Origin: Akkermansia muciniphila
GTDB lineage: Bacteria; Verrucomicrobiota; Verrucomicrobiia; Limisphaerales; SIAT01
NCBI GenBank assembly: GCA_945860945.1
Contig: CAMASG010000007.1
Coordinates: forward strand, 1-50,100
Direction: 5' to 3'
DNA length: 50,100 nt
Part shown: positions 1 through 9,900 of the stretch, one piece after another
Layout of the letters: each line of letters opens with the position of its first letter
Position numbering within the stretch: the first letter of the stretch is position 1
Program-made: the position numbers and the translations under genes
The notes under the pieces: generated by a model
Databases searched by the model: none
What the model was told of the DNA's origin: nothing
Seen by the model: only the letters and a program-made list of their open reading frames with translations

Positions 1-249
1 ATTCGCGACTGCCGAAAGAACACTGGTAAGCGCAAGCAGGAGGATGAACTTTGCGCTGGTCGGTAATTCACTCCACTTGAAAGTTCTCCAAGCGAATAAT
101 GCGGCGATAGCCAAGAGGATATGGTAGGCGGCACAGGCGGCTACGGAAACAAAGATGCCGATCGCGAGAGAAAGGACAGCCAGCCAGATTAGCCAATGTG
201 GTAACTCTGAAAGGTCTTGTCTTTTGGTTGAGGAGATTGATTGGGGCAT
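1..249 (-). CDS. Membrane protein, N-terminal part (cut by window edge)
   Basis: An open frame runs from an ATG at 249 leftwards to base 1 without a stop, giving 83 residues of a protein that continues outside the window. The N-terminus is polar (MPQSISSTKRQDLSELPHW) and is followed by at least two strongly hydrophobic stretches: about residues 20-48 (LIWLAVLSLAIGIFVSVAA onwards) and about residues 64-83. This is the layout of a multi-span inner-membrane protein. The short helix pairs with a W-R-x-F-K loop recall O-antigen ligase/polymerase N-termini, but too little is visible to name a family. The next gene on the same strand ends 46 bases upstream, so co-transcription is possible. Confidence 0.6.
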   Translation of the reverse strand, partial: MPQSISSTKRQDLSELPHWLIWLAVLSLAIGIFVSVAACAAYHILLAIAALFAWRTFKWSELPTSAKFILLLALTSVLSAVAN

Positions 250-294
250 ACAGTTCGAACAATCCGCCTGAATAGCGCGAAAGGCAGGTTCGCG

Positions 295-867
295 TCAGTT
301 TTCAACGCCAGTCGGCATGAACTGCTCGGCGCGTCGCTTGGCTTCGGCGATGAGGTCTGGGCGCATTATTTTGGCCAGCGTGTCGCGAGCGGTAATGTGG
401 TCAACATCACCTTGATCGGCGGCGAGACTAAGCCACTTGTAGGCTTCCACAGTGTTTTTTTCAACGCCACTGCCTTCGCGGTGGGCGAGCCCGAGTAGGT
501 ATTGGCCATTCGCGTGGCCTTGTTCAGCGGACTTCCGATACCAACTTGTGGATTCGATAAAATTCTGCGGCACGCCTTGGCCGTTCTGGTGGAGCGAGCC
601 GAGCGCGAATTGCGCGTCGGCATTACCTTGCACCGCAGCTTGGTAAAACCAGTCGGCGGCCTTCGTGAAATCTTGTTTCACACCCTCCCCGAGGTAATAG
701 CGATAGCCGATGGCGAGCTGCGTTTCGCTGTCCTCGGTTTCCTCCGGCACCTCAACCATCTGAGATTGGATGGCTTCTGATTTCTTGCTGCAACCGGGTA
801 AGGCGAGAGCGATGACCAATATACAGAGTGGCCAAAGGCATCCACGGAAAATGGTCAGTGCATTCAC
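295..867 (-). CDS. Sel1-repeat lipoprotein
   Basis: Predicted lipoprotein of 190 residues. The frame stays open to 984, but a GTG at 867 places a clean lipoprotein leader at the N-terminus: MNALTIFRGCLWP, then a hydrophobic core, then LPGC, where the Cys would be lipidated. ATG does not occur in frame near this point. The body has three Sel1-like (TPR-related) repeats of about 36 residues with the usual A-x-x-x-L-G, G-x-G-V and A-x-x-W-x-x-x-A-A-x-Q-G positions. Sel1 repeats are protein-protein interaction modules; no catalytic domain is present. The next upstream gene on the same strand is a larger Sel1 protein with a protease domain, about 100 bases away, so the two may act together at the envelope. 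The exact target is unknown. Confidence 0.75.
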   Translation of the reverse strand: MNALTIFRGCLWPLCILVIALALPGCSKKSEAIQSQMVEVPEETEDSETQLAIGYRYYLGEGVKQDFTKAADWFYQAAVQGNADAQFALGSLHQNGQGVPQNFIESTSWYRKSAEQGHANGQYLLGLAHREGSGVEKNTVEAYKWLSLAADQGDVDHITARDTLAKIMRPDLIAEAKRRAEQFMPTGVEN

Positions 868-970
868 GGTTTTCGGCTTTGTTTCTCCTTGGAACAAGGC
901 CGGATTAAACCTGAAAAACAGTCGTAAAGTCAAGGAAAGTCTGGTCGGCGGACGGCTCCATCGTTTGGCG

Positions 971-2536
971 TCACTGATAAACAATCACCAAGGCGGCAGA
1001 TTCTTGAACCTCTTTCACCACGTCCTCGTATTTACGATCAGCGACCTTTGGTTCCTTCAGTTTGGCAGCCAATTCGGGCACAACATCGAGGAATGCGCCG
1101 ACGAACGCGCTCTTCACGGCATAGTTCACGTTTTGCGGCAAGGAGCCGGTGAGTCGGAACGTTTTCAGATCGTCGAGGCGAAAGGTGACGATGCCGACGA
1201 CGTTCCCGCGCGCGTCCACGAGCGCGCCGCCGGAGTTGCCCGGCTGCACCGCGACGCTAATCTGGAAATGGCGAGGGTCATCCTGCATCCCGAAAAGGCC
1301 GTTGATTTTGCCGTCGGTGAACTTCGGTTCCATTCCCTGCACGGCGGTGTTCGGAAAGCCGATGGTGAAAACCGCCTCGCCGAGTTTTACACCGCGACTC
1401 GCGCCGAGAGCGAGCGGTCGAAACAGCTCCGTGCCGCGCGCGACCTTGAGCAGCGCGAGGTCATTCGCGCGGTCGGCCTTGACCAGCTTGGCTGGAAATT
1501 TGCCCTGACGCGTTCGCACTTCGATTCGTACTGCATCAGAGACAACGTGAAAATTGGTGAGGAGATAGCCGTCATCGCTGACGAAGAAGGCGGTCCCTGT
1601 GGTGAAACCTACGGTATTGTTCGTCGCGGCATTGCTCGCGCTCACGTTCGTGTTTGTTGAGTGGCGGGCGCTGAAGAGCGCGGAGAGTTTCTGTGCCTCG
1701 GCGATTTGAAGCGGTGTCATCTTCTCGGAGACCGTGAGGCGATGTTCGGCGGCGGCGAGATGGCTTTGCGCGGCAGCGAGATTGATCCATTTATAAGCCT
1801 CGACGTAGTCCTGCGGGGCGCCTTCACCGAGGAAAAGCGCAGAGCCGAAGAGGAACTGCGCCGTGGCGTCGCCCTGCTCGGCGGCTTTGCGATACCACTT
1901 CACCGCCTCGGAGGAATCCTTCGCTACCCCTTGTCCGCTGGCGAGCATCCCGCCGAGATTCGCCTGCGCGAGCGCGAAGCCTTGTTCGGCGGCTTTGCGG
2001 TGCCACATCGCGGCCTGCGGCAAATCCTTTTCCACGCCGTTACCCGCCTGCAACAGCGCGCCGAGATTTGTTTGCGCAGCGGCATGTCCTTGCTCGGCCG
2101 CTTTGCGATACCATTTCGCGGCTTCGGCGATGTCTTTCGCGACGCCTTGCCCATTTTCGAACAGCGTGCCGAGGCTAAACTGCGCGATGGCATCCTCCTG
2201 ATCGGCGGCCTTGCGCAGCCATTTCGCGGCTTCGGTGAAATCCTGAATGGTGCCCTGACCAGAATGATAACAAAGGCCGAGAATGCCCTGCGCTTTTGCG
2301 TAGCCTTTGTCCGCTGCGAGACGGAACCAACGCGCGGCTTCTTCGGGATTCTTTTTGCCACCGACACCGTAGAGAAAGCTCAGGCCCGTCTTGAATTGCG
2401 CTTCAGCCTCGGCGCGGTCGGTCTTCGGTGCTGGCGTCTCGTTCACTAGTTGAGCGATGGAAACGAGAGAGAAATGGACGACGAAAAGGGCGGCGAACAA
2501 GCAACGGAGCGACGGGCGTTTGGGCGCGAACAACAT
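971..2536 (-). CDS. Sel1-repeat / trypsin-like serine protease fusion
   Basis: Secreted or periplasmic protein of about 521 residues from the ATG at 2536; a GTG at 2578 would add 14 residues. The leader MLFAPKRPSLRC is followed by a hydrophobic stretch, a likely signal peptide. Six consecutive Sel1 repeats follow (about residues 43-262). The C-terminal half (about 310-480) is a DegP/HtrA-class trypsin-like peptidase (S1C). The triad is visible: His330 in LLTNFHVVSD, Asp359 in NDLALLK and Ser435 in QPGNSGGALVD. No PDZ domain follows, unlike DegP. The Sel1 array replaces it as the probable substrate or partner platform. Neighbour: the Sel1 lipoprotein just downstream. Protease assignment is firm; the substrate is unknown. 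Confidence 0.85.
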   Translation of the reverse strand: MLFAPKRPSLRCLFAALFVVHFSLVSIAQLVNETPAPKTDRAEAEAQFKTGLSFLYGVGGKKNPEEAARWFRLAADKGYAKAQGILGLCYHSGQGTIQDFTEAAKWLRKAADQEDAIAQFSLGTLFENGQGVAKDIAEAAKWYRKAAEQGHAAAQTNLGALLQAGNGVEKDLPQAAMWHRKAAEQGFALAQANLGGMLASGQGVAKDSSEAVKWYRKAAEQGDATAQFLFGSALFLGEGAPQDYVEAYKWINLAAAQSHLAAAEHRLTVSEKMTPLQIAEAQKLSALFSARHSTNTNVSASNAATNNTVGFTTGTAFFVSDDGYLLTNFHVVSDAVRIEVRTRQGKFPAKLVKADRANDLALLKVARGTELFRPLALGASRGVKLGEAVFTIGFPNTAVQGMEPKFTDGKINGLFGMQDDPRHFQISVAVQPGNSGGALVDARGNVVGIVTFRLDDLKTFRLTGSLPQNVNYAVKSAFVGAFLDVVPELAAKLKEPKVADRKYEDVVKEVQESAALVIVYQ

Positions 2537-2622
2537 CGCGGCGAAGATAGGGCGGGGGATGGCAAACTCAAGCCGCACTTGTTGACATCGCGGCGTGCGG
2601 TCCCGTGTCGCTACGGAGAGAA

Positions 2623-5600
2623 TCAGAGCGGTTGAACGCCGAGCGTGCCGTGAAGTTCGTGCAAGTAATCAGCCGACTGCACGTCCATCAGCGTTCGTTT
2701 CGCTTCAGAAAGGCGCTCAGGAATCCCAATCCGTGCTGCTGCTGCGGCATGCGAGGAATCGGCGAGAAAGGTTTCGAGGTAGCGCACGTGCTGTTGCCAG
2801 AGTCGCGTGTCGTTGACCTGTTTCGCTTTCAATCGCGCGGCATACCAATCGCTGGCGAGCATCTGATCGCGCGTGAAGAGGGCCCGGATTTCCGGGTGGT
2901 CGAGGCTTTTACCCTCGTGCTGGCCCTCGCGCATGATGTGCAGCAGCACCTTCAACGGTGGGCAGGCGAGAGCAATGCTGCCGTCGGCGAAGTAGTGGTC
3001 GGCCACGCGCCGCTGGGTTTCCACGATGTTGTCTATTCCGTCGGCAAAAATGTCAGCGTCCTGTTTCTCGGGGCGCAACATCTCCTCGGTGAGAACCGCG
3101 TGAGGATAGTTGAACATCCGGCCGAAGAAGTGGCGAACGAAGCGTTTGGTGATGCGCCAGCCAAGCCGACTGGCGAGTACGAGTTGACCTTTGTGCTCGA
3201 AGTCGGTGCAACGCTCGAGATGGCCTTCGGCGATGAGGTGGCGCGGATCGCGTTCCTCGACGGTCATCCGGCACCAAATCTCCGGCGCGACGAGGCTGAT
3301 GTCGTGATCCACGCGCACGTGCGGGCCGACGTAGCCGGCAGCAGTGACGAAGCCGTGCTGGCCGGTGAGCAGATGCGAGACGAGCGTGGCGTTCAGATCG
3401 AAGACGGGCGGCAGAGCGTTGAACGGCCCTTTCGTGAGAGCGCCTTCGCTGCCTGCGCCAGTGGTGGAAGGCGACTTGCCGGTCATCGAGCAGATGAACT
3501 CCATCAGCAATTCTGGCAGCTCCATGTAATGAATGGGGCTGTAGCAGGCGAGCGAGCGGATGCCCGTGTCGGGCGGATTATTGCGGCGGCCCATCAGCAC
3601 GGCGTTGACGGGCGTGGGCACTGGTTGGCCGAGCGGGACGCGGCGGGAGAGGCTCGTGCAAATCTCGGCCAGATAAACTGCGCGCGGATTTACGAGGTCG
3701 GGGCGTGTCTGAAGGTAGCGCGGATTTTTCGTCGGCTTGCCGTCCACGAGGCGCGGGTGCGCGGGCGAGACGAAGTAGTCGGGAGAATTTCCGGCGGCGA
3801 CCTCGCGGATGAGCCGCTGCATCGGCTCGGTGTATTGATCGAAGTTGAGCGTGTCGTCGATCAGCTCGTGCGCGAGCGGCGCGGGCAACGGTTCGTAGTT
3901 CGAGAAGAAGTTGCCCGGCTGCGCGTAGTCCGCTTCGGTCTGCTTGTCGTAGCCGCGATGGACTGCGTCGTCCGGCCGCTGGAAAAGGCGCGTCTCACAG
4001 TTCTGCGTGAACTTCACCGACAGCTCCGCGTAGTCCGGATTCAGATACGACACGCGCGCGGTCGGCACCACGACGGAGGCGCTGATGTCGTCCTCCATCG
4101 CCAATTTCACGGCGGGCTGAAAATCTTTCCGCAGGTTGAAAGTGCGCCACGCATCGCGGTCAAAGCCGATGCGTAGATAAGTAGTGAGCAGTTTCTTCGT
4201 GTCGCGCTTCAGCTCGTTGCCCGTCTCACCGTTCACGATGTCCACGCTGAAATGCGCGCGCCAGTCCGCGTTCCACGTCGGTTTGTAGTAGCGCTTCACG
4301 ACGAAGAGCAGCTCCTTGATGTGCGGCGGAATGGAGTTGAGCCATGCGTTGTATTCCTCCGAGTAATCGCGTGTCGTCGGCGTGAAAAGTTTGATGACCG
4401 AGCCGATGGAGCGCTCGGGGCTGAGGATCGGACGCTTGTCGGCGCCGTCCTTGCTCGCGTCCTTGAAGCGGGCGGAATAATCGCGGTTGATGAGTTGCTC
4501 GACGAGGTCGAAGTCTTTTTGAAAATCGGCGACGAAGACCGGCCCGATCAGCACCGCGTCGCTGATCGGTTTGGAGATTTCCGATTTACCGCCGCCGGAG
4601 ACAGTGCACGGTTTGTGGCAGAACGTCCCCTCCGCCACGGTCCCGACGAGGCGCCAGACGCGGCCCGCCGCCGGTTTCTCCATCTGCACGCGATAGCCCG
4701 AGGGCCGCACGTAGGTCTTGTGCGGGAGCAGTTTGATCATCTGTATTCCGCTACAGTGCGGCCAGCTCACCGTCTGCTTGTTCAGATCGAAGTGAACTTT
4801 TTCGGAGACGTAGATAATGTCGGGGAACTTTCGATCCACCGCGAAGCCTTCCGCTTTCACCTCCATCAAGTCGCCGCAGAGCCGGAGCATCTCATCGAAG
4901 CTATGTCCGCGGTTGCGCACATGGAGATCACCGCTGAACTCGTCCGCGAGATCGTAGCTCGGATAAACCAGCGCGCCGCCCGCGTGCTCTTCCTCGGCGA
5001 GACCGTACAGATTCGTGGCGAAGCTGATCTGCGTCTTCACCTCTTTTTTACAATAGCCGAAGTAATTGTCCGCGATGATCGTGACAATCAGGCCGGAGGC
5101 GTCGCGCGCCGTCAACTTGAAGGCGCCACCGTTGTTGTAACGCTCGGCGGAATCGCGCCAGCACAAACCATCGCGCCGTTGCCGCTCGGTGGCCTCCTCG
5201 AAACGCGGCAGGCCAGCCTCTCGCTTGGTCACGTTGATGAGATGCGGCGCGAGAATCACGCAGCCGGTGTGGCCGGTCCAATGTTCGACGTCCAATCCCG
5301 CGTCGTTCTCCGGAAGCGCCGGGTTGCCGGCGTTGCCGAAGATGCTCTCCACGAAATCGAGGTTGCTCACCAAACTGCCGGGCGCGAAGAAGCGTAGCTC
5401 CATCCGCTTCTCGGAGATGAAGCCCGGCACCGCGGGACAAACCAACGGCCGCAGCAGCAATGAGACGAAGCATTCCGTCGGCTGCGATGCTGTGCTCGTG
5501 TAGGGCAAGCGCAACAGTTCCGGCGTCGGCACGAAAGCGCGGCGCAGCAGTTCCGCGAAGACCGTGACGGGCACGGCCAGCTTGTCGTCCGGAATCGGCA

Positions 5601-5955
5601 GGCCACCTTCGGTCACGTGGAAGATGCCCTGTGTCGTGCGGCGGTCGCTCTTCGGATTGTGCAGCACGCCTTGCTTCACGCGATACGAGCTAATGATGTC
5701 CGAATGGAACTCGTCGCGATCCGGCGGCAGCGAGAGTTCGCGCACGAGTCCGGCTTGATCGAGGACGAATGTTCGCTGCGGTAGTTGAGGGAGATCGGCT
5801 GTCACTCCCGCCGTGCGGAGATAACGGTCGAGAAAATTCTGAAGCCGTTCATCAATGGGCGAGAGGGCTGTCGGCGCGGAATCACGCAGCGCGGCCAACC
5901 GCTCGGCAATCGCTTCGGCGGCAGTGGGCACAGGACAGCTATCGTTCGTTTCCAT
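2623..5955 (-). CDS. Probable PPi-type phosphoenolpyruvate carboxykinase
   Basis: Very long cytoplasmic protein, 1,110 residues from the ATG at 5955 (METNDSCPVP). The frame is open a further 50 codons to 6105, but that extension looks non-coding. It has no signal peptide or membrane span. A P-loop-like motif TVSGGGKSEISK lies near the middle, with Lys457, resembling the kinase-1a loop of PEP carboxykinases. The size, this loop and the C-terminal region (ITKRFVRHFFGRMFNYPHAV) fit my memory of the pyrophosphate-dependent PEPCK family, whose members are about 1,100-1,200 residues and interconvert oxaloacetate plus PPi with PEP, CO2 and phosphate. That family is very divergent from the ATP and GTP types, and annotation pipelines often leave it hypothetical. 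The naming rests on recall, not alignment. It is a single gene, divergent from yfiR. Confidence 0.55.
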   Translation of the reverse strand: METNDSCPVPTAAEAIAERLAALRDSAPTALSPIDERLQNFLDRYLRTAGVTADLPQLPQRTFVLDQAGLVRELSLPPDRDEFHSDIISSYRVKQGVLHNPKSDRRTTQGIFHVTEGGLPIPDDKLAVPVTVFAELLRRAFVPTPELLRLPYTSTASQPTECFVSLLLRPLVCPAVPGFISEKRMELRFFAPGSLVSNLDFVESIFGNAGNPALPENDAGLDVEHWTGHTGCVILAPHLINVTKREAGLPRFEEATERQRRDGLCWRDSAERYNNGGAFKLTARDASGLIVTIIADNYFGYCKKEVKTQISFATNLYGLAEEEHAGGALVYPSYDLADEFSGDLHVRNRGHSFDEMLRLCGDLMEVKAEGFAVDRKFPDIIYVSEKVHFDLNKQTVSWPHCSGIQMIKLLPHKTYVRPSGYRVQMEKPAAGRVWRLVGTVAEGTFCHKPCTVSGGGKSEISKPISDAVLIGPVFVADFQKDFDLVEQLINRDYSARFKDASKDGADKRPILSPERSIGSVIKLFTPTTRDYSEEYNAWLNSIPPHIKELLFVVKRYYKPTWNADWRAHFSVDIVNGETGNELKRDTKKLLTTYLRIGFDRDAWRTFNLRKDFQPAVKLAMEDDISASVVVPTARVSYLNPDYAELSVKFTQNCETRLFQRPDDAVHRGYDKQTEADYAQPGNFFSNYEPLPAPLAHELIDDTLNFDQYTEPMQRLIREVAAGNSPDYFVSPAHPRLVDGKPTKNPRYLQTRPDLVNPRAVYLAEICTSLSRRVPLGQPVPTPVNAVLMGRRNNPPDTGIRSLACYSPIHYMELPELLMEFICSMTGKSPSTTGAGSEGALTKGPFNALPPVFDLNATLVSHLLTGQHGFVTAAGYVGPHVRVDHDISLVAPEIWCRMTVEERDPRHLIAEGHLERCTDFEHKGQLVLASRLGWRITKRFVRHFFGRMFNYPHAVLTEEMLRPEKQDADIFADGIDNIVETQRRVADHYFADGSIALACPPLKVLLHIMREGQHEGKSLDHPEIRALFTRDQMLASDWYAARLKAKQVNDTRLWQQHVRYLETFLADSSHAAAAARIGIPERLSEAKRTLMDVQSADYLHELHGTLGVQPL

Positions 5956-6327
5956 CACGGGTGATGTCAGGGGAATCGGAAGCCCACCGACGCTTTGCAG
6001 AGTAGGTGCGGGCGCGAAATCAGCAAGCCTGTTTTGAAGAAGTAAGCAGGAGGTCGTCGAAAACGAGCGGAACTGCGCGCTGGATTTTTCGTTGATTGCC
6101 GCCACCCATTCGTCGCAACATCAGGAGAGCCCCCGAGTTTTGAGGCGAAACCGCCTCATGCTCGGTTTGGCTGTCAGTAAACAACTAATTCCTACGAGTC
6201 GTGCCATGAAGTCGCGCCGTTGTTCGTTATCGTCTGCATTGGATTTTTTAGCTGAACCACTCCGCCCGCTTAGGTCGCTGATTGGCATCCTCTGACTCTC
6301 TGGTAGCGTGCCGGTGGCCTTTTTTAC
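5956..6327. other. Divergent intergenic region with one hairpin
   Basis: The 372 bases between the long PEPCK-like gene and the yfiR-like gene contain no convincing gene. The only clear structure is a two-part hairpin at 6133-6165. Its inner stem is TGAGGCG (6141-6147) pairing with CGCCTCA (6152-6158) over a 4-base loop, and its outer stem is CCGAG (6133-6137) with CTCGG (6161-6165). It sits in the likely 5' leader of yfiR or between two divergent promoters. Its role is not known. Confidence 0.4.
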
Positions 6328-6387
6328 ATGAACGAGACAATCCAAACCTGACGGAAGAAGGCGCTACTGGCCGCTTTTGGTTTTGGA

Positions 6388-6918
6388 TTGGGCTGTTGGA
6401 TGGCGGCGGCCGTGTGCGTGCAGGGGCAGGAGGCTGCGCCGACGGCGGAGGAGCTTAAGCTCGCGTATCTGCTCAAGTTTCCAGGTTTCGTGACGTGGCC
6501 GAAGAAGGCGTTTCCAAACGCGAAAGCGCCTCTGATCGTCGCCGTCTGGTCGGGCGCCAAGGCCGTGCCGGAAGGATGGATCAAGATCATCGAGAAAGAG
6601 CGGTACGGGACTCGGCCTGTGAAGTTCCGCGAGGTGAAGTCGTGGGAGGAGACGAAGGAATGCCACGTGCTCTTTCTTCCCGACGCTGACTCGCCCCCGC
6701 CGCCGCCCGACGCGGTGTATCGCCAGCCGTTGCTGATCGTGAGGGGCAGCGCGCCGACGGTGCCGGAGGCGTCCATCACTTTTGTGAAGGAAGGCGATCG
6801 GCTGCGGTTCGACATCAGCGTGCCGGCAGTCAAAGCCGCGGGTCTTGTGATGGACGCGCGGCTGCTGAAGCTCGCGCGGCAGGTGCGTCTGCCGGCCGAC
6901 AAGGAGAGGAAGCGATGA
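6388..6918 (+). CDS. YfiR-like (DUF4154) periplasmic protein; start disturbed by in-frame TGA
   Basis: A family marker of YfiR/DUF4154 is visible: ELKLAYLLKFPGFVTWPKKAF, read here in two parts (ELKLAYLLKF, then PGFVTWPKKAF), with a C-terminal LVMDARLLKLARQVR tail. In Pseudomonas, YfiR is a small periplasmic repressor that holds the YfiN diguanylate cyclase inactive. Here the stop overlaps the ATG of a histidine kinase (ATGA, 6915-6918), so the two are translationally coupled. The start is a problem. The natural N-terminus appears to be ATG at 6328 (MNETIQT), but a TGA at 6349-6351 interrupts it before RKKALLAAFGFG and the rest of a signal peptide. The listed TTG at 6388 is only the first usable start after the TGA and would lack the positively charged n-region. 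Confidence 0.75.
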   Translation: MGCWMAAAVCVQGQEAAPTAEELKLAYLLKFPGFVTWPKKAFPNAKAPLIVAVWSGAKAVPEGWIKIIEKERYGTRPVKFREVKSWEETKECHVLFLPDADSPPPPPDAVYRQPLLIVRGSAPTVPEASITFVKEGDRLRFDISVPAVKAAGLVMDARLLKLARQVRLPADKERKR

Positions 6919-9900
6919 GCTGGCGCGTGGCAGACTGGCCGTTGCGGGCGAAGTTCACGGCGCTGACGATGTTCATCAGCCTCCTGAGCCTCACGCTTTT
7001 CTCGGGCGTGTATGCCTTGAACGAGTATTACACGGCGCGCACGGATGTGCGCCGCGAGCTGATGACGTTGAACGACGCTGCCGCACCGGCGGCGTTGGGC
7101 GCATTGGCCTTCGACGATGCTGAACAAGCAGAGCGCGCGATCAGGGTGCTCCGTGCAAATCCGGCTGTGATGGCGGTGCGGCTGTATAAAGCAGACGGCA
7201 ATGTGGCCGCGAAATGGTCTCGGGAAAATGCGATGGAACATGATTGGCCCGCCGTCGGTACTGCCGACAGCGAGTTGTATGGATGGAAGATGCTCCACCT
7301 GACGCGAATCATCCGACTCCCTGATGGCACGCGGATCGGGTCGCTCTGTCTTTGCTCGGACTTGCTGCCGGTGAAGGAACGGATGAGACAGACGCTGGGC
7401 GCGTTGCTCGGGCTTTGGCTGATCTCTTTGGGAGTGGCTTACCTCGCGACGCGGTATCTGCAGGAGTTGGTGATTCGCCCGGTGCTCGATCTTTCCGATG
7501 CGATGCATCAAGTGACGGAGTCGAAGAATTACGCGCGGCGCGTGCCGATGACGAGTGGAGATGAGATTGGCCGGCTTGAGACGAGCTTCAACGAGCTTCT
7601 TGGAAAAGTGGAGGCAAGCGAGAGCGAGCTGGAGCAGCGCGTGCGCGAGCGCACCGCCGAGTTGGCGGAGATGAACGAGCGTCTGATTGGTGAGGTGCAG
7701 AAGCGGTTCCGCACGGAGGCGGCGCTGCGGTCGAGCGAGGAGCGTCTGGCACTTGCCATGAAGGGCTCGGACTTGGGGCTGTGGGATTGGAACGTGGTCA
7801 CCGGCCACGTCATTTTCAGCCGGCGATTGGTGGAGATGATCGGTTACACGCTGGAAGAGGTGGCGCCGCACGTTTCCACGTGGGCGAACTGGGTTCATCC
7901 CGAGGATTTGCCGAATGTGATGGCCGCGCTGAACAGGCATCTGGCAGGGGAGACGAAAATCTACGAGACCGAGCACCGGCTCAAGATGAAGGATGGCGGC
8001 TGGCTTTGGATACTTCACCGCGGACAGGTGGTGGAACGCGATACCAAAGGAAAGCCGCTCCGCGCCGCCGGCACGCACTTGGACATTTCCCCGCGCAAGG
8101 AAGCCGAGCGGCTGTTGCGGGAGTCGCATGATTTGCTGGAGCAACGCGTGAACGCACGCACCGGGGAATTGGCGACGAGCGACGAGCGTTTCCGACAGTT
8201 GGCCGAGAACATCGCAGAGGTGTTCTGGATGACGGAGCCGGATAAGAACCAGATGCTCTACATCAGCCCCGGCTACGAACAGATATGGGGGCGTGCTTGC
8301 AAAGAACTCTACGCGAACCCGCGCTCGTGGCTGGACGCGATTCACGTCGATGACCTCGACCGCGTGCTACAGGCGTTTCCCAAACAGGCGGCGGGCACGT
8401 ATGACGAGGAGTATCGCATCACGCGGCCGGACGGCGCGACGCGGTGGATTCGCGATCGCGCTTTTCCCGTGCGCGATGCGTCTGGGAAAGTGGTGCGTGT
8501 GGCCGGTATCGCGACGGATATCACCGAGGAGAAACTCGCGGCGCTGGGCGTGGCGCGACAGAGCCATGCGTTGCAGCAACTCGCGCGGGATCCCGTGCTG
8601 CACGAAGGCGATTTTGATGCCGCGCTGCGCGCGATCCTCTCCTCCAGTGTGGCGGCCGTGGAGGTGGCGCGGGTGAGTTACTGGGCTTACACAAAGAACG
8701 GGGCGGCTCTCCGTTGCGAGCAGCTTTGGAACGGGGCGGGCCTGCAACCGGTGTTCACGGGCGTCGAACTGCGCGTGGCGGATTATCCCTGTTACTTTGC
8801 AACCTTGAAGAATGAACGAGTGGTTGCGGTGAATGACGCGGTGGCCGATCCGCGCACGTCGGAATTCGCCGAGCTTTATCTTAAGCCGCACGGCATCACC
8901 TCGATGTTGGATGCGCCTGTGCGCGCGAACGGCCGTGTGGTGGGCGTGGTTTGCCACGAACACACTGGGACGCGCCGCGTGTGGACGTCGGAGGAGCGGC
9001 AGTTCGCCGCATCGGTGGGCGATCTAGTCGCAATCGCGCTCGGTGCGCAGAAACGGCAACAGGACGAGGAGCAGATTCTGCTGCTCGCGCACACGCTGGA
9101 GAGCACGCGCGAGATGATTGCGATCGCCGATGCGGACAACCGTTTCATTTACATCAACGAAGCGTTCCAGCGTGGCTATGGTTATTCGCTGAGCGAATTG
9201 ATAGGCAAGCCGGCGTCTGTGATCAGCCTGAATACTCCGGAGTCGCAGATGCAGGAGATTCCGCAGAAGACCGTTGCGGGCGGTTGGCAGGGGGAATTGA
9301 TGAACCGGGCGAAGGACGGCCGCGAGTTCCCGGTCTCTCTCAGCACCTCGCCGGTGTTCGATGCCGCCGGCAAGCTGATCGCGATGGTCGGTGTGGCGAC
9401 GGATATCTCCGAGCGCAAACGGCTCGAGCGCGAGACGCTGGAGGCGGGCGAACGTGAACGCGAACGCATCGGCCAAGATTTGCACGACGATCTTTGCCAG
9501 CACCTCACAGGCATACGGTTCAAGGCCGCGCTGCTGGAGAAGAAGCTCGGCGCCGGCGAGAATAAAATGCAGAGCGACGCGGGCGAAATCGTCCGGCTGC
9601 TCGCCGACGCCACGGAGCTGGCGCGTGCTTTGGCGCGCGGTCTGCAGCCAGTGGACCCTGCGCCCGGAGGCTTGATGGCCGCGCTGCAGCAACTCGCGGT
9701 GAACACGACGCAGATATTCAAGCTCTCCTGCGATTCCCGTTTCCCGAAGCCGGTGTTGATGCACGATCTCCACCTCTCCACGCACCTTTATCGCATCGCG
9801 CAGGAAGCGGTGCAGAACGCCGTCAAGCACGCCGCGCCCGGCTGCATCGAGATCGTGCTCGAGACACATGGCGACCGGATGATTCTGAGCGTGATCGATG

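Noticed and set aside
770-2449. Long plus-strand reading frames opposite the Sel1/protease genes
   Set aside because: They mirror the GC-rich codons of the opposite strand, show no signal peptide or family motif, and the opposite strand has clear Sel1 repeats and a catalytic triad.
2605-5397. Two long plus-strand frames (about 520 and 380 codons) opposite the PEPCK-like gene
   Set aside because: Arg/Ala/Val-rich shadow products without domains; the minus strand carries one uninterrupted 1,110-residue protein.
6324-8345. A 673-codon minus-strand frame opposite the YfiR/kinase genes
   Set aside because: Composition is His/Arg/Gln-rich shadow sequence; the kinase on the plus strand has complete catalytic boxes.
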